From contig WPHV01000003.1 in NCBI GenBank assembly GCA_009744235.1, positions 310,001 to 374,000 of the forward strand: a stretch of DNA of 64,000 nt, read 5' to 3'. This DNA is from Gillisella vitis. GTDB lineage: Bacteria > Pseudomonadota > Alphaproteobacteria > Rhizobiales > Rhizobiaceae. The notes below the pieces were generated by a model. The model searched no databases. It saw only the letters and a list, made by a program, of their open reading frames with translations, and was not told the origin of the DNA. Positions 35,227 through 43,489 of the stretch are shown here, piece after piece. Within the stretch, counting starts at the first letter, position 1. Every line of letters starts with the position of its first letter. A program made the translations under genes and the position numbers.

Positions 35227-36387
35227 TCAACCTTCATTGGGATTGGAATAGGCATTGGCTGTTACCGGAGCCGGGCCAACATGCCAGCCGGGCGGCAGGC
35301 CGCCATTGGACGGTGCAGCCACGGGCTTTTGACGGGTTGCGGTAGCCCGAACCGGCTGCGGTGCGGCCACAGGCGCCATCTCCCGGCGAGCAACGCCGGT
35401 GCTGGCAGCATTGCGCGGCTGCGGCATCGGCTCAGCGGAGGCAATGGCCGGAGCCTGCCATTCACGGGTCGGCTCAATGCGGGTCGGTTCTGGCCGCGAT
35501 ACGGCGACCGGCTGATGCTGGACCGGGCGCGGTGCATTGGCACTGGCGGAAGACGGATAGGAGTTGCTGCCGTAAGCCGTGGCTGATGCCGACGCAATAA
35601 CCGGTTTTGCAGTTTTGGGCTGCGGTGCAGAGGCACTGGCCGGGCCTGCGAAACGACCGAAGAAATTCTGCTGCGGCGCATTCGACGCCACCATCACGCC
35701 ACTGGCGATCTGGCCTCCACCGAAGGGATCGACGCCGGGAACGCGCTGGCCCTTGCGGACATAAGACGCCATCAGATAGGGCATGTCATGGCCGGTCATG
35801 TCGGCAGGACCGACATATTTGACCTTCACATGGGCCGTGCCATGGCCCTTGACGTCAAGGAGTTCTGCCGCCTTGTCGGAAAGGTCGATCAGGCGATTGG
35901 CGTGAAACGGGCCACGGTCGTTGACGCGGACAATAACCGAACTGCCGGTATCGAGATTGGTAACGCGAGCATAGCTGGGCAGCGGCATGGTCGGGTGGGC
36001 GGCGGAAATGCCATATTGGTCATAGACTTCGCCATTGGCGGTGTAGCGACCATGGAAAGCGGAGCCATACCAGGAAGCAAGCCCGGAGGCTTCGTAATTG
36101 GGGTTTTCGCGCGGCTTATAGACCTTGCCAGCGACCACGTAGGGGTTCCCGACCAGACGGCGACCGCCGCCTTTCGGCACGGGACCGTTTTCCACCACAC
36201 GCGGGCTGGCCTTCACGCCATAGGCGGATTCGGCAAAATATTCCTTGCTGCGTTTCTTGGTCGTGCTGACCTTGCTGACATCATGGTTGGCGCCACAGGA
36301 CGTCACCGCCACGCCCGCCAGAACAACCCATGCCATCCGAAAACATCCGGAAACTGAACGCCGCTGCAAAACCATTTTTACCGTCAT
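35227..36387 (-). CDS. rlpA: RlpA-like septal ring lytic transglycosylase lipoprotein
   Basis: About 386 aa from ATG 36387; the frame extends to 36429. A lipobox (VVLAGVAVTSC) marks an outer-membrane lipoprotein. The double-psi beta-barrel domain (about 105-195) has GLASWYGSAFHGRYTANGE, AAHPTMPLPSYARVTN and VRVNDRGPFHANRLIDLS, containing the catalytic Asp/His region of RlpA. The C-terminal 180 residues are Pro/Ala/Ser-rich and show no SPOR domain, so recruitment to the septum must differ from that in E. coli or Pseudomonas. Such enzymes cleave denuded glycan strands during division. A CtrA-type box lies about 170 bp upstream. Confidence 0.87.
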   Translation of the reverse strand: MTVKMVLQRRSVSGCFRMAWVVLAGVAVTSCGANHDVSKVSTTKKRSKEYFAESAYGVKASPRVVENGPVPKGGGRRLVGNPYVVAGKVYKPRENPNYEASGLASWYGSAFHGRYTANGEVYDQYGISAAHPTMPLPSYARVTNLDTGSSVIVRVNDRGPFHANRLIDLSDKAAELLDVKGHGTAHVKVKYVGPADMTGHDMPYLMASYVRKGQRVPGVDPFGGGQIASGVMVASNAPQQNFFGRFAGPASASAPQPKTAKPVIASASATAYGSNSYPSSASANAPRPVQHQPVAVSRPEPTRIEPTREWQAPAIASAEPMPQPRNAASTGVARREMAPVAAPQPVRATATRQKPVAAPSNGGLPPGWHVGPAPVTANAYSNPNEG

Positions 36388-36551
36388 CGCACCGACACAC
36401 CAATCAGGACCGCAAGACGGCCATTGCAAAGAATAAATGTCAAATTTTAGTCCCCCGAAGTGACACAGGACTGTGCCACAATAGAAATGGGGATAAAATG
36501 GCGAAAATGCGATTATGGTTAAGGCGTTAGGGGGAATAGTTCGCGTTATGG

Positions 36552-36566
36552 TTAATGAAGAGTTAA
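36552..36566. promoter_or_regulatory. Candidate CtrA-binding site upstream of rlpA
   Basis: TTAA-N7-TTAA (TTAATGAAGAGTTAA), the full recognition pattern of the cell-cycle regulator CtrA in alphaproteobacteria, occurs once, between the SDR gene end and rlpA. It is the only exact match to this spacing I found while scanning the window. Confidence 0.5.
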
Positions 36567-36629
36567 TCGCAAGCCTTCAAATCGACAACCCTACCCATCA
36601 TCAGGGAGCACGTCTTGCGCCTCCCGCGG

Positions 36630-37334
36630 TTATACCGACCGGGTCAGTCCACCATCCACTTTGAGATTTTGGCCGGTGATATAGCCCGCACCTTCGGATG
36701 CCAGGAAGGCGACGGTCGCGGCAATCTCAGCACTTGTGCCATATCGCTTCATCGGAACAGCATCCTGGCGCTCTTCGGTCGCGGGCAGGCTGTCAATCCA
36801 GCCCGGCAGAACATTGTTCATGCGAATATTGTCAGCGGCATAGGTATCCGCAAAAATCTTCGTATAGGCGGCAAGACCGGCGCGAAATACCGCCGAGGTT
36901 GGGAACATCGACGAGGGTTCAAACGCCCAGGCGGTGGAAATATTGATGATCGCGCCCGATTTTTGCGCCTGCATGATCGGCGTCACGAGACGGACAGGAC
37001 GAACGACGTTCATCAGATAAACGTCCATGCCCATATGCCATTGCTCGTCGGTGATCTCGATGATCTGAGCGCGCGGGCCGTGACCGGCGCTGTTGACCAG
37101 CACATCGATCCGACCACAGGTGTCCATGGTAGTATCGATCAGACGCACCAGATCGTCATTGGATTGATTGGACCCGGTTACGCCAATACCGCCAAGCTCC
37201 GTTGCCAGTGCCTCTCCCTTGCCGGAAGAGGACAGGATGGCGACCTTGTAGCCATCAGCGGCAAGACGTCTGGCGCATTCGGCTCCCATGCCGCTTCCAC
37301 CAGCCGTAACAACAGCAACTTTCTCTGCGGACAT
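36630..37334 (-). CDS. SDR-family protein lacking the YxxxK catalytic pair
   Basis: About 234 aa from ATG 37334 (GGGAG 7 nt upstream; ATG 37337 also possible). The Rossmann nucleotide-binding motif is VVTAGGSGMGAECARRLA, with NSAGHG and the NISTAWAFEPSS segment (catalytic Ser region) present. Where the catalytic Tyr and Lys are expected, the sequence reads TSAVFRAGLAAYTK, so YxxxK is lost. C-terminal GAGYITGQNLKVDGG is typical of SDRs. It may be a catalytically impaired or re-purposed SDR; cofactor binding seems intact. The gene stands alone, between rlpA and the ferredoxin reductase. Confidence 0.85.
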   Translation of the reverse strand: MSAEKVAVVTAGGSGMGAECARRLAADGYKVAILSSSGKGEALATELGGIGVTGSNQSNDDLVRLIDTTMDTCGRIDVLVNSAGHGPRAQIIEITDEQWHMGMDVYLMNVVRPVRLVTPIMQAQKSGAIINISTAWAFEPSSMFPTSAVFRAGLAAYTKIFADTYAADNIRMNNVLPGWIDSLPATEERQDAVPMKRYGTSAEIAATVAFLASEGAGYITGQNLKVDGGLTRSV

Positions 37335-37482
37335 CATATCTCTCCCAAGGACGAACCGGAAAATTATGCAGTCTATACGCTTGGTGAAACGCACAATGCT
37401 CTAGACGCAGCCACCCGTGATCCGTTCGTGCGGCAGCAACACTGTCGCACGAAACTCGGTATCAACGATACAGCACCGAAAA

Positions 37483-38295
37483 TCAGCCGACGAACGCCCG
37501 CTCGATGACGAATTCGGCTGGCTTGTTGTTGGCGCCTTCGGTCAGCCCCGCCTTTTCCAGCAGCGCCTTGGTGTCCTTCAACATGGCCGTCGAGCCGCAG
37601 ATCATTCCACGGTCAATGGCTGGGTCCAGCGCCGGGACGCCGAGGTCGGCAAACAGCTTGCCGTTTTCGATCAGGTCGGTGATCCGGCCCATGAAGGGAT
37701 AGTCTTCACGGGTAGCGGTGGCATAATGCTTCAGCTTGTCGCCGACGATTTCGCTCAGCATCTCATCGGCCTTGATTTCGGAAATCAGGTCGAACCCATA
37801 TTTCAGCTCGGCGACATCGCGGCAGGTATGGGTGAGGATGACTTCCTCAAATTTCTCATAGGTTTCCGGGTCGCGGATCAGGCTGGCGAACGGTGCAATG
37901 CCGGTGCCGGTCGAAAACATATAAAGCCGCTTGCCGGGCGTCAGCGCGTCCAGAACCAGGGTTCCGGTCGGCTTCTTGCGCATCAACACCCGGTCGCCCG
38001 GCTGAATCCGCTGCAAATGCTGGGTCAGCGGGCCGTTCGGCACCTTGATGGAGAAGAATTCCAGTTCCTCGTCCCAGGACGGGCTGGCGATGGAATAGGC
38101 GCGATAGAGCGGCTTACCCTCCACCATCAGGCCAATCATCGCGAACTCGCCCGACCGGAAGCGAAAACCGGCGGGCCGGGTCATCCGAAAGCGGAACAGG
38201 TGGTCGGTATAATGCGTCACGCTCAGCACCGTTTCGGCATAGACGCCTTCCGGCACGATCAGTTCGGCATTGTCGGTCTTTGCAGGAGCATTCAT
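37483..38295 (-). CDS. fpr: Ferredoxin--NADP(+) reductase
   Basis: 270 aa, bacterial Fpr subclass. FAD-binding RxYS motif is LYRAYSIASP near 72-81; the NADP pyrophosphate-binding loop is FSTGTGIAPFASLIRD near 130; and the protein ends in FVIERAFVG, the extended C-terminus typical of Rhodobacter/rhizobial FPRs. It moves electrons between NADPH and ferredoxin/flavodoxin. It lies 228 nt downstream of the sulfite reduction operon on the same strand and could feed it reducing power, but is probably on its own promoter. Confidence 0.93.
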   Translation of the reverse strand: MNAPAKTDNAELIVPEGVYAETVLSVTHYTDHLFRFRMTRPAGFRFRSGEFAMIGLMVEGKPLYRAYSIASPSWDEELEFFSIKVPNGPLTQHLQRIQPGDRVLMRKKPTGTLVLDALTPGKRLYMFSTGTGIAPFASLIRDPETYEKFEEVILTHTCRDVAELKYGFDLISEIKADEMLSEIVGDKLKHYATATREDYPFMGRITDLIENGKLFADLGVPALDPAIDRGMICGSTAMLKDTKALLEKAGLTEGANNKPAEFVIERAFVG

Positions 38296-38522
38296 CAGCG
38301 TTCGGATCCTTCAAATCTCACGCCGAACTGCCTCGCATAGGGCATATTCGGGCATGCATTATCCGCCTTTTCGGCCTGTTACTGTAAAATCCTGCGCCTG
38401 ACCAGTGGCCATGCGCAGATGCGATCATAAACCGCAGTGTCGCACGCCTTCCGCAATCGGGAAAACGTGCAACAGACAGTGAGGCCATCGATCAGGCTCT
38501 GCCATGGGTGATAGTCCGCTCC

Positions 38523-39029
38523 TCAAGACGCAGACCGGCGGCGCCAGCTATAACCACCAACCTCGTCCGCTGGCCGGGCGGTTGGCTGATAGTGATTAGC
38601 AATCCCCGGCAGACGCCCCTCTTCCAGCCGTTTCAGCGCCACCGCATTGGCCACGGCAAAGCTGTCAAAGCCGGTGCGCAGCATCAACGGCACCTGATCG
38701 ATCAGCACGTCGCCCACCGCCCGCAATTCGCCCTGATAACCAAGCCTGTCGCGCAGCAGCGAGGCATGGCTGAAGCCTCGGCCATCGTTATAGGCTGGAA
38801 ACTTCACGGCAATGATGGCGATGCGGTCGAGATAGGGTTTCAACTTCGTCACGTCATCGGCTGGCGCGATGACCACGCCGAGATCGACGGCATTGCTGTC
38901 TTCGGCCGCAGCGATAAAGGCATCCAGCGGCAGAAGCGCCTTCTGGCCCTCAGCCGCTTTCACCTCTTCGGTCTCCTCCAGCCAGATGTCCTGTGCGGCG
39001 AAACCGGTTTCGGTCCAGATACGGGTCAT
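38523..39029 (-). CDS. DUF934 protein of the sulfite reduction operon
   Basis: 168 aa, DUF934. Recognisable segments are LPLDAFIAA, DLGVVIAPADDVTKL, FPAYNDGRGFSHASLLRDRLGYQGELRAVGDVLIDQ and MLRTGFDSFAV. The family is fixed beside cysI/cysH genes in alphaproteobacteria, and a role in sulfite/sulfate assimilation is assumed from that; the biochemical activity is unknown. It follows cysI by 11 nt. Confidence 0.88.
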   Translation of the reverse strand: MTRIWTETGFAAQDIWLEETEEVKAAEGQKALLPLDAFIAAAEDSNAVDLGVVIAPADDVTKLKPYLDRIAIIAVKFPAYNDGRGFSHASLLRDRLGYQGELRAVGDVLIDQVPLMLRTGFDSFAVANAVALKRLEEGRLPGIANHYQPTARPADEVGGYSWRRRSAS

Positions 39030-39040
39030 GATCGCGCTCC

Positions 39041-40714
39041 TCAGGCGGCTTCGGCGGATGCGCCGCCATACAGGGCTTCCTTGAAGGGCTTTGGCCCGAC
39101 ACGGCGATAAGCCTCAAGGAAGGTTTCCTTCGGATCAAGCCGCAGCGCCAGATAGGTTTCAACCACGGTCTCCACCGCATCCGTCACCTTTTCCGGCTCG
39201 AAACCGCGACCGATGATTTCGCCGATGGACGAGTTTTCATCCCCCGATCCGCCAAGCGTGATCTGGTAAAGCTCCGCGCCCTTCTTTTCCACACCCAGCA
39301 GACCAATATGCCCGACATGGTGATGGCCGCAGGCATTGATGCAGCCGGAAATCTTGATTTTCAGCTCACCGATTTCCGCCTGACGGGCCTGGGAGCCGAA
39401 GCGCGTGGAAATCGCCTGCGCCACCGGAATGGCGCGGGCGTTGGCCAGCGCGCAATAGTCCAGCCCGGGACAGGCAATAATATCGGTAATCAGGCCTGCA
39501 TTGGCCGTGCCAAGATTAGCACTGGACAGCGCCTGATACAGCGCTGGCAGATCGGCCATCGCCACATGCGGCAGGATCAGGTTCTGCTCATGGCTGACGC
39601 GGATTTCGTCAAAACCAAAACGCTCCGCCAGATCCGCCACCAGATCCATCTGAGCATCGCTGGCATCGCCGGGGATGCCGCCGATAGGCTTCAGCGAAAT
39701 CGTCACCATGCCGTAATCGGGATGCTTATGCGGCTGCACATTCTGCCCAAGCCAGGTAGCAAAACCGTCATCCGCCTTCTTGGCTTTGGCCAGAACTTCC
39801 CAGCCTTCCGGGCGTTCAACCAGATCAGGCAGGGCGAAATAACTCTCGATGGCGCGAATATCGGCATCGGGCAGTTTCAGCACACTGTCCTTCAGATTTG
39901 CAAATTCCGCATCGATCTGGCGGGTCAGTTCTTCCGTGCCGGTTTCATGCACGAGGATCTTGATCCGCGCCTTGTATTTATTGTCGCGGCGGCCATGCAG
40001 ATTATACACCCGGACAATGGCGGTGATATAGGACAGCATATCCTCTTCGGGCAGGAAATCCTTGATCTTCTTGGCAATCATCGGCGTTCTGCCCTGACCG
40101 CCACCGACATAGACGGCAAAGCCAAGATTTCCGCTCTCATCCTTCTTCACGTGCAAGCCGATATCATGCACCTGGATGGCGGCGCGGTCGCGCTCAGCCC
40201 CAGTCACGGCAATCTTGAACTTGCGCGGCAGGAAGGAAAACTCCGGGTGGACCGAAGACCATTGCCGCAGAATTTCAGCGTAAGGGCGCGGATCGGCAAA
40301 TTCGTCCTGGGCTGCACCGGCAAAATGGTCGGCGGTGACATTGCGGATACAGTTGCCGGAGGTCTGGATGGCGTGCATCTCGACGCTGGCCAGTTCTTGC
40401 AGAATATCGGGCGTATCCGACAGTTTCGGCCAGTTATACTGGATATTCTGCCGCGTGGTAAAATGGCCGTAGCCACGGTCATATTTGCGCGCCACATGGG
40501 CCAGCATTCGCATCTGCACGGCATTCAGCGTACCATAGGGAATGGCAACGCGTAGCATATAGGCGTGCAATTGCAGGTAGACGCCGTTCATCAACCGAAG
40601 CGGCTTGAACGCATCTTCCGCCAGTTCGCCAGACAAGCGGCGACCTACCTGATCGCGAAACTGGTCTACGCGGGCCGCAACAAAGGCGTGGTCGAATTCA
40701 TCGTAACGATACAT
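39041..40714 (-). CDS. cysI: Nitrite/sulfite reductase, sirohaem- and 4Fe-4S-containing subunit
   Basis: 557 aa. Two ferredoxin-like half-domains flank the sirohaem site, and the cluster cysteines occur as ACPGLDYC (C-x5-C) and GCINAC (C-x3-C) near 425 and 465. This is the CysI/NirA family that reduces sulfite to sulfide with six electrons. The genomic setting (siroheme synthase, DUF2849, DUF934) supports assimilatory sulfite reduction rather than nitrite reduction. No separate CysJ flavoprotein is present, so electrons probably come from ferredoxin, possibly via the nearby Fpr. Confidence 0.92.
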   Translation of the reverse strand: MYRYDEFDHAFVAARVDQFRDQVGRRLSGELAEDAFKPLRLMNGVYLQLHAYMLRVAIPYGTLNAVQMRMLAHVARKYDRGYGHFTTRQNIQYNWPKLSDTPDILQELASVEMHAIQTSGNCIRNVTADHFAGAAQDEFADPRPYAEILRQWSSVHPEFSFLPRKFKIAVTGAERDRAAIQVHDIGLHVKKDESGNLGFAVYVGGGQGRTPMIAKKIKDFLPEEDMLSYITAIVRVYNLHGRRDNKYKARIKILVHETGTEELTRQIDAEFANLKDSVLKLPDADIRAIESYFALPDLVERPEGWEVLAKAKKADDGFATWLGQNVQPHKHPDYGMVTISLKPIGGIPGDASDAQMDLVADLAERFGFDEIRVSHEQNLILPHVAMADLPALYQALSSANLGTANAGLITDIIACPGLDYCALANARAIPVAQAISTRFGSQARQAEIGELKIKISGCINACGHHHVGHIGLLGVEKKGAELYQITLGGSGDENSSIGEIIGRGFEPEKVTDAVETVVETYLALRLDPKETFLEAYRRVGPKPFKEALYGGASAEAA

Positions 40715-40770
40715 GTCTTTCCTCAGGCTCTAGAGTCGGTCAGGTTCAGATTGAACCAAACAGACACTAG

Positions 40771-40834
40771 ATCTTTTTTGTTTTCGTTTATCTTTCGGGA
40801 AAACCGGGTCCCACTTTTCCCTGATAAACTTTAG
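40771..40834. repeat. Rhizobial intergenic mosaic-type repeat, diverged copy 3
   Basis: Matches copies 1 and 2 in order with substitutions: TTTTTTGTTTTCG, then TTTCGGGAAAACCGG, then TCCCACTTTTCC and a terminal CTTTAG. It lies between the DUF2849 gene and cysI; the DUF2849 stop codon falls in its last bases. Confidence 0.6.
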
Positions 40835-41145
40835 ACGGCAACAAAATCGGGATCAGCATGCCCATGCCCATCCGCATAGGGAATGGTCGGGCCTGCGGCG
40901 CGGATACGCTCACGCAGGCGCAGCGGCCATAACTTTCCATCCCGCTCTTCCACATCGACCACGGCGACGTCAACAACGAGATTATTGGTAAAATCCCGCT
41001 TGCCGCTGCCTTCCAGCGCCGCGACAGCCTCGGCGTGACGGGCAACCAGCGACGATTGCAGGTCTTCCACCCATTGGCCGGAGGCGTCGAGCCAGACGGC
41101 GATGCCATCGCTCAAGCGGTTGGCGGTCAAGACTTTCTCTGCCAT
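40831..41145 (-). CDS. DUF2849 protein of the sulfite reduction operon
   Basis: About 104 aa, DUF2849. The N-terminal part (MAEKVLTANRLSDGIAVWLDASGQW) and a middle DVAVVDVEERDGKLWPLRLRERIRAAGPT are diagnostic. The family always accompanies siroheme synthase and sulfite reductase genes in rhizobia; its function is unknown. It starts inside the end of cysG (4-nt-type overlap region), with GAGG upstream of ATG 41145, so translation is likely coupled. Confidence 0.88.
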   Translation of the reverse strand: MAEKVLTANRLSDGIAVWLDASGQWVEDLQSSLVARHAEAVAALEGSGKRDFTNNLVVDVAVVDVEERDGKLWPLRLRERIRAAGPTIPYADGHGHADPDFVAV

Positions 41146-41147
41146 TG

Positions 41148-42605
41148 TCAAACCCTCGTCATCTGCTGTTGATCGACATTCGCCAGCGCAAGACGCGCCT
41201 GCGCCAACGGCATCGACCGCTCAAAATTCGCACCCGCCACCGCATCGCCGATAATGACCATCACGGGTCCGGTCAATTCCGTCATGGCTTCCAGACCCGG
41301 CAATTCCCTCAGCGTGCCATGCAGCAGCCTGCGGTCACCGCGCCCGGCATTTTCCACCACGGCAACCGTGGTGTCCTGCGCCAGACCACCGGCAATCAGC
41401 CGTTCAGCCACGGAGGCCGCCACTGTGCGCCCCATATAGACGGCAACGGTTGCGCCTGATAGCGCCAGCCGCGCCCAATCGGGCAGCACATCGCCGGTCA
41501 GGTCATGACCGGTGGTAAAGACCAGCGAGGACGAGACGCCTCGCAAGGTCAAGGGCAATTCAAAATCGGCCGCTGCCGCCAGGGCCGAGGTGACACCGGG
41601 AACAATCTCATAAGCGATACCGGCGTCGCGCAGCGCCGCCATTTCCTCTCCTGCCCGACCGAAGATCAAGGGGTCACCGGATTTCAGCCGCACAACGCGC
41701 TTTCCAGCCTGACCGAGTGCCACGAGGAGATCATTGATCTCACTCTGTGACTTGGAATGACAGCCCTTGCGCTTGCCGACCGGAATGCGGTCCGCATCGC
41801 GCCGGCCCATATCGACCACGGCCTGCGGCACAAGCGCATCGTAAACAATCGCATCGGCTTCCATCATCAAACGGTGGGCGCGCAATGTCAGCAGGTCTTC
41901 TGCTCCCGGCCCTGCCCCGACCAAAAAGATCCGACCTTCCGGCACGGTATTGGCCGCCGCCTTCAGCAGCTTTGTCGCCCGGCGGCGCGCGACCTTCACA
42001 TCGCCGCTTTCCATGGCATCCGCCACGTCGCCTTGAAAGAAAGAGCGCCAGAACAGACGGCGCGCCACACCGCGCGGCACCAGCCGGTCAACAGCATGAC
42101 GGTAGCTATTGGCCAACCGACCCAGCTTGCCCAGCGACCTTGGCAATTGCCGGTCGATCCCGGCGCGGATCATCTGGGCCAGCACTGGCCCGACGCCTTC
42201 CGTGCCAATCGCCACCGCAATCGGGGCGCGATTGACGAGAGCTGGCGTATAGAAATCGCAGTAGTCCGGCTGATCGACGGCATTGGCAGGTATTTTTTGC
42301 AGCCGTGCCGCGTCAACAATCATCCGATCCGCCGCGCCATCACCGGTCGCGGCAAAAACCATTTTCATCCCCGTCAACAGATCAGGAGAAAACGGCGATG
42401 GATCGATCTCAATGGATTTACGCTTCAGAAAGGCTGCGTAAGCAGGCTCCGGATCCTGGGTAAAGGCAATGATGGTCGCAGATGTATTGGCGATCAGTCT
42501 GGCCTTGGCAAACGCCTCGTCGCCATCGCCAAACACAGCCAATTTCGCGCCGGAAACGCGAAAAAACGCCGGAAAAACCGCCAGCTTGTCAGACTCGATG
42601 CTCAA
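41148..42605 (-). CDS. cysG: Siroheme synthase CysG (dehydrogenase/ferrochelatase plus SUMT fusion)
   Basis: About 485 aa from TTG 42605, which has AAGGA 8 nt upstream; the frame extends to 42665. The N-terminal Rossmann domain (about 1-115; KLAVFGDGDEAFAKARLI) oxidises precorrin-2 and inserts iron. The C-terminal uroporphyrinogen-III methyltransferase domain (about 230-470) starts FLVGAGPGAEDLLTLRAHRL and includes VRLKSGDPLIFGRAGEE. It makes sirohaem for the sulfite reductase encoded two genes on. First gene of the cysG-DUF2849-cysI-DUF934 operon. Confidence 0.93.
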   Translation of the reverse strand: MSIESDKLAVFPAFFRVSGAKLAVFGDGDEAFAKARLIANTSATIIAFTQDPEPAYAAFLKRKSIEIDPSPFSPDLLTGMKMVFAATGDGAADRMIVDAARLQKIPANAVDQPDYCDFYTPALVNRAPIAVAIGTEGVGPVLAQMIRAGIDRQLPRSLGKLGRLANSYRHAVDRLVPRGVARRLFWRSFFQGDVADAMESGDVKVARRRATKLLKAAANTVPEGRIFLVGAGPGAEDLLTLRAHRLMMEADAIVYDALVPQAVVDMGRRDADRIPVGKRKGCHSKSQSEINDLLVALGQAGKRVVRLKSGDPLIFGRAGEEMAALRDAGIAYEIVPGVTSALAAAADFELPLTLRGVSSSLVFTTGHDLTGDVLPDWARLALSGATVAVYMGRTVAASVAERLIAGGLAQDTTVAVVENAGRGDRRLLHGTLRELPGLEAMTELTGPVMVIIGDAVAGANFERSMPLAQARLALANVDQQQMTRV

Positions 42606-42879
42606 AGACCCATTCCTTGTTATCTCGCCATTATCCGGGAAAACAACGCTGTTATGAAGAAACACGAATCTGCCTTCCCGACAGCATCGATATTTCTATC
42701 CTAACGCATTTGAAGATAAGAGCAAAACCAACCCACCCCGGCAATTTTCAATCAATACGCAGAGTAAGGCTTTCCCTTGGCCCCTGCTTGCCGCTAAATG
42801 CGCTGCGAGTTTGTCCTGCAAAAGTGTCCACCGGTTTTGCCGAAACGACCAAGACGGATTTCAAGGAGCGCCGCCCATC

Positions 42880-43467
42880 ATGACCGATCAAAATCTCACC
42901 GCCAGATTGCTTGACGTGATCGAGCAGGACATCATACCGCTGACGGAAAAAGGCGTGGCCGACGGCAACAAGATTTTCGGCGCGGCGATCTTGCGCAAAT
43001 CGGACCTATCGCTGGTGCTGGCGGAAACCAATAACGAGCTGGAAAACCCGCTCTGGCATGGCGAAGTCCATACGCTGAAGCGCTTTTACGAACTGGGCGA
43101 GCGCCCACCGACATCAGAGCTGATTTTTCTCTCCACCCATGAACCCTGCACCATGTGCATGTCGGCAATCACCTGGGCCGGTTTCGACAATTTCTATTAT
43201 TTCTTCAGCCATGAGGATAGCCGCGATGCCTTTGCTATTCCCCATGACCTGAAAATTCTGAAGGAAGTGTTCGGGCTGGAACCCGGCGGCTATCGCAAAC
43301 AAAACGCCTTCTGGCACAGTTTCGCCATCAACGACATGATTGAAGTGGAAGACGATGCAATCAGGGGGGAACTGCTGACCCAGGCCCAGAAGATCCGTGG
43401 CCTCTACGGCAATCTGTCCGGCCAGTATCAATCGGCCAAGAGCGGCAACGACATTCCGCTAAACTGA
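42880..43467 (+). CDS. Nucleoside/cytidine-like deaminase (zinc-dependent)
   Basis: About 195 aa from ATG 42880 (AAGGAG upstream; the open frame runs back to 42811). The deaminase fold carries HGEVHTLKRF (HxE with the catalytic Glu, about 63-72) and PCTMC (about 92-96). It differs from TadA in length and surroundings; a C-terminal FWHSFAINDMIEV segment follows the core. Likely substrates are free nucleosides or bases (guanine, cytosine or adenosine type), not determinable here. Upstream of mazG, 22 nt apart, which may suggest nucleotide-pool cleaning. Confidence 0.8.
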   Translation: MTDQNLTARLLDVIEQDIIPLTEKGVADGNKIFGAAILRKSDLSLVLAETNNELENPLWHGEVHTLKRFYELGERPPTSELIFLSTHEPCTMCMSAITWAGFDNFYYFFSHEDSRDAFAIPHDLKILKEVFGLEPGGYRKQNAFWHSFAINDMIEVEDDAIRGELLTQAQKIRGLYGNLSGQYQSAKSGNDIPLN

Positions 43468-43489
43468 TCTTCTTGAATAAGGAAAAACC

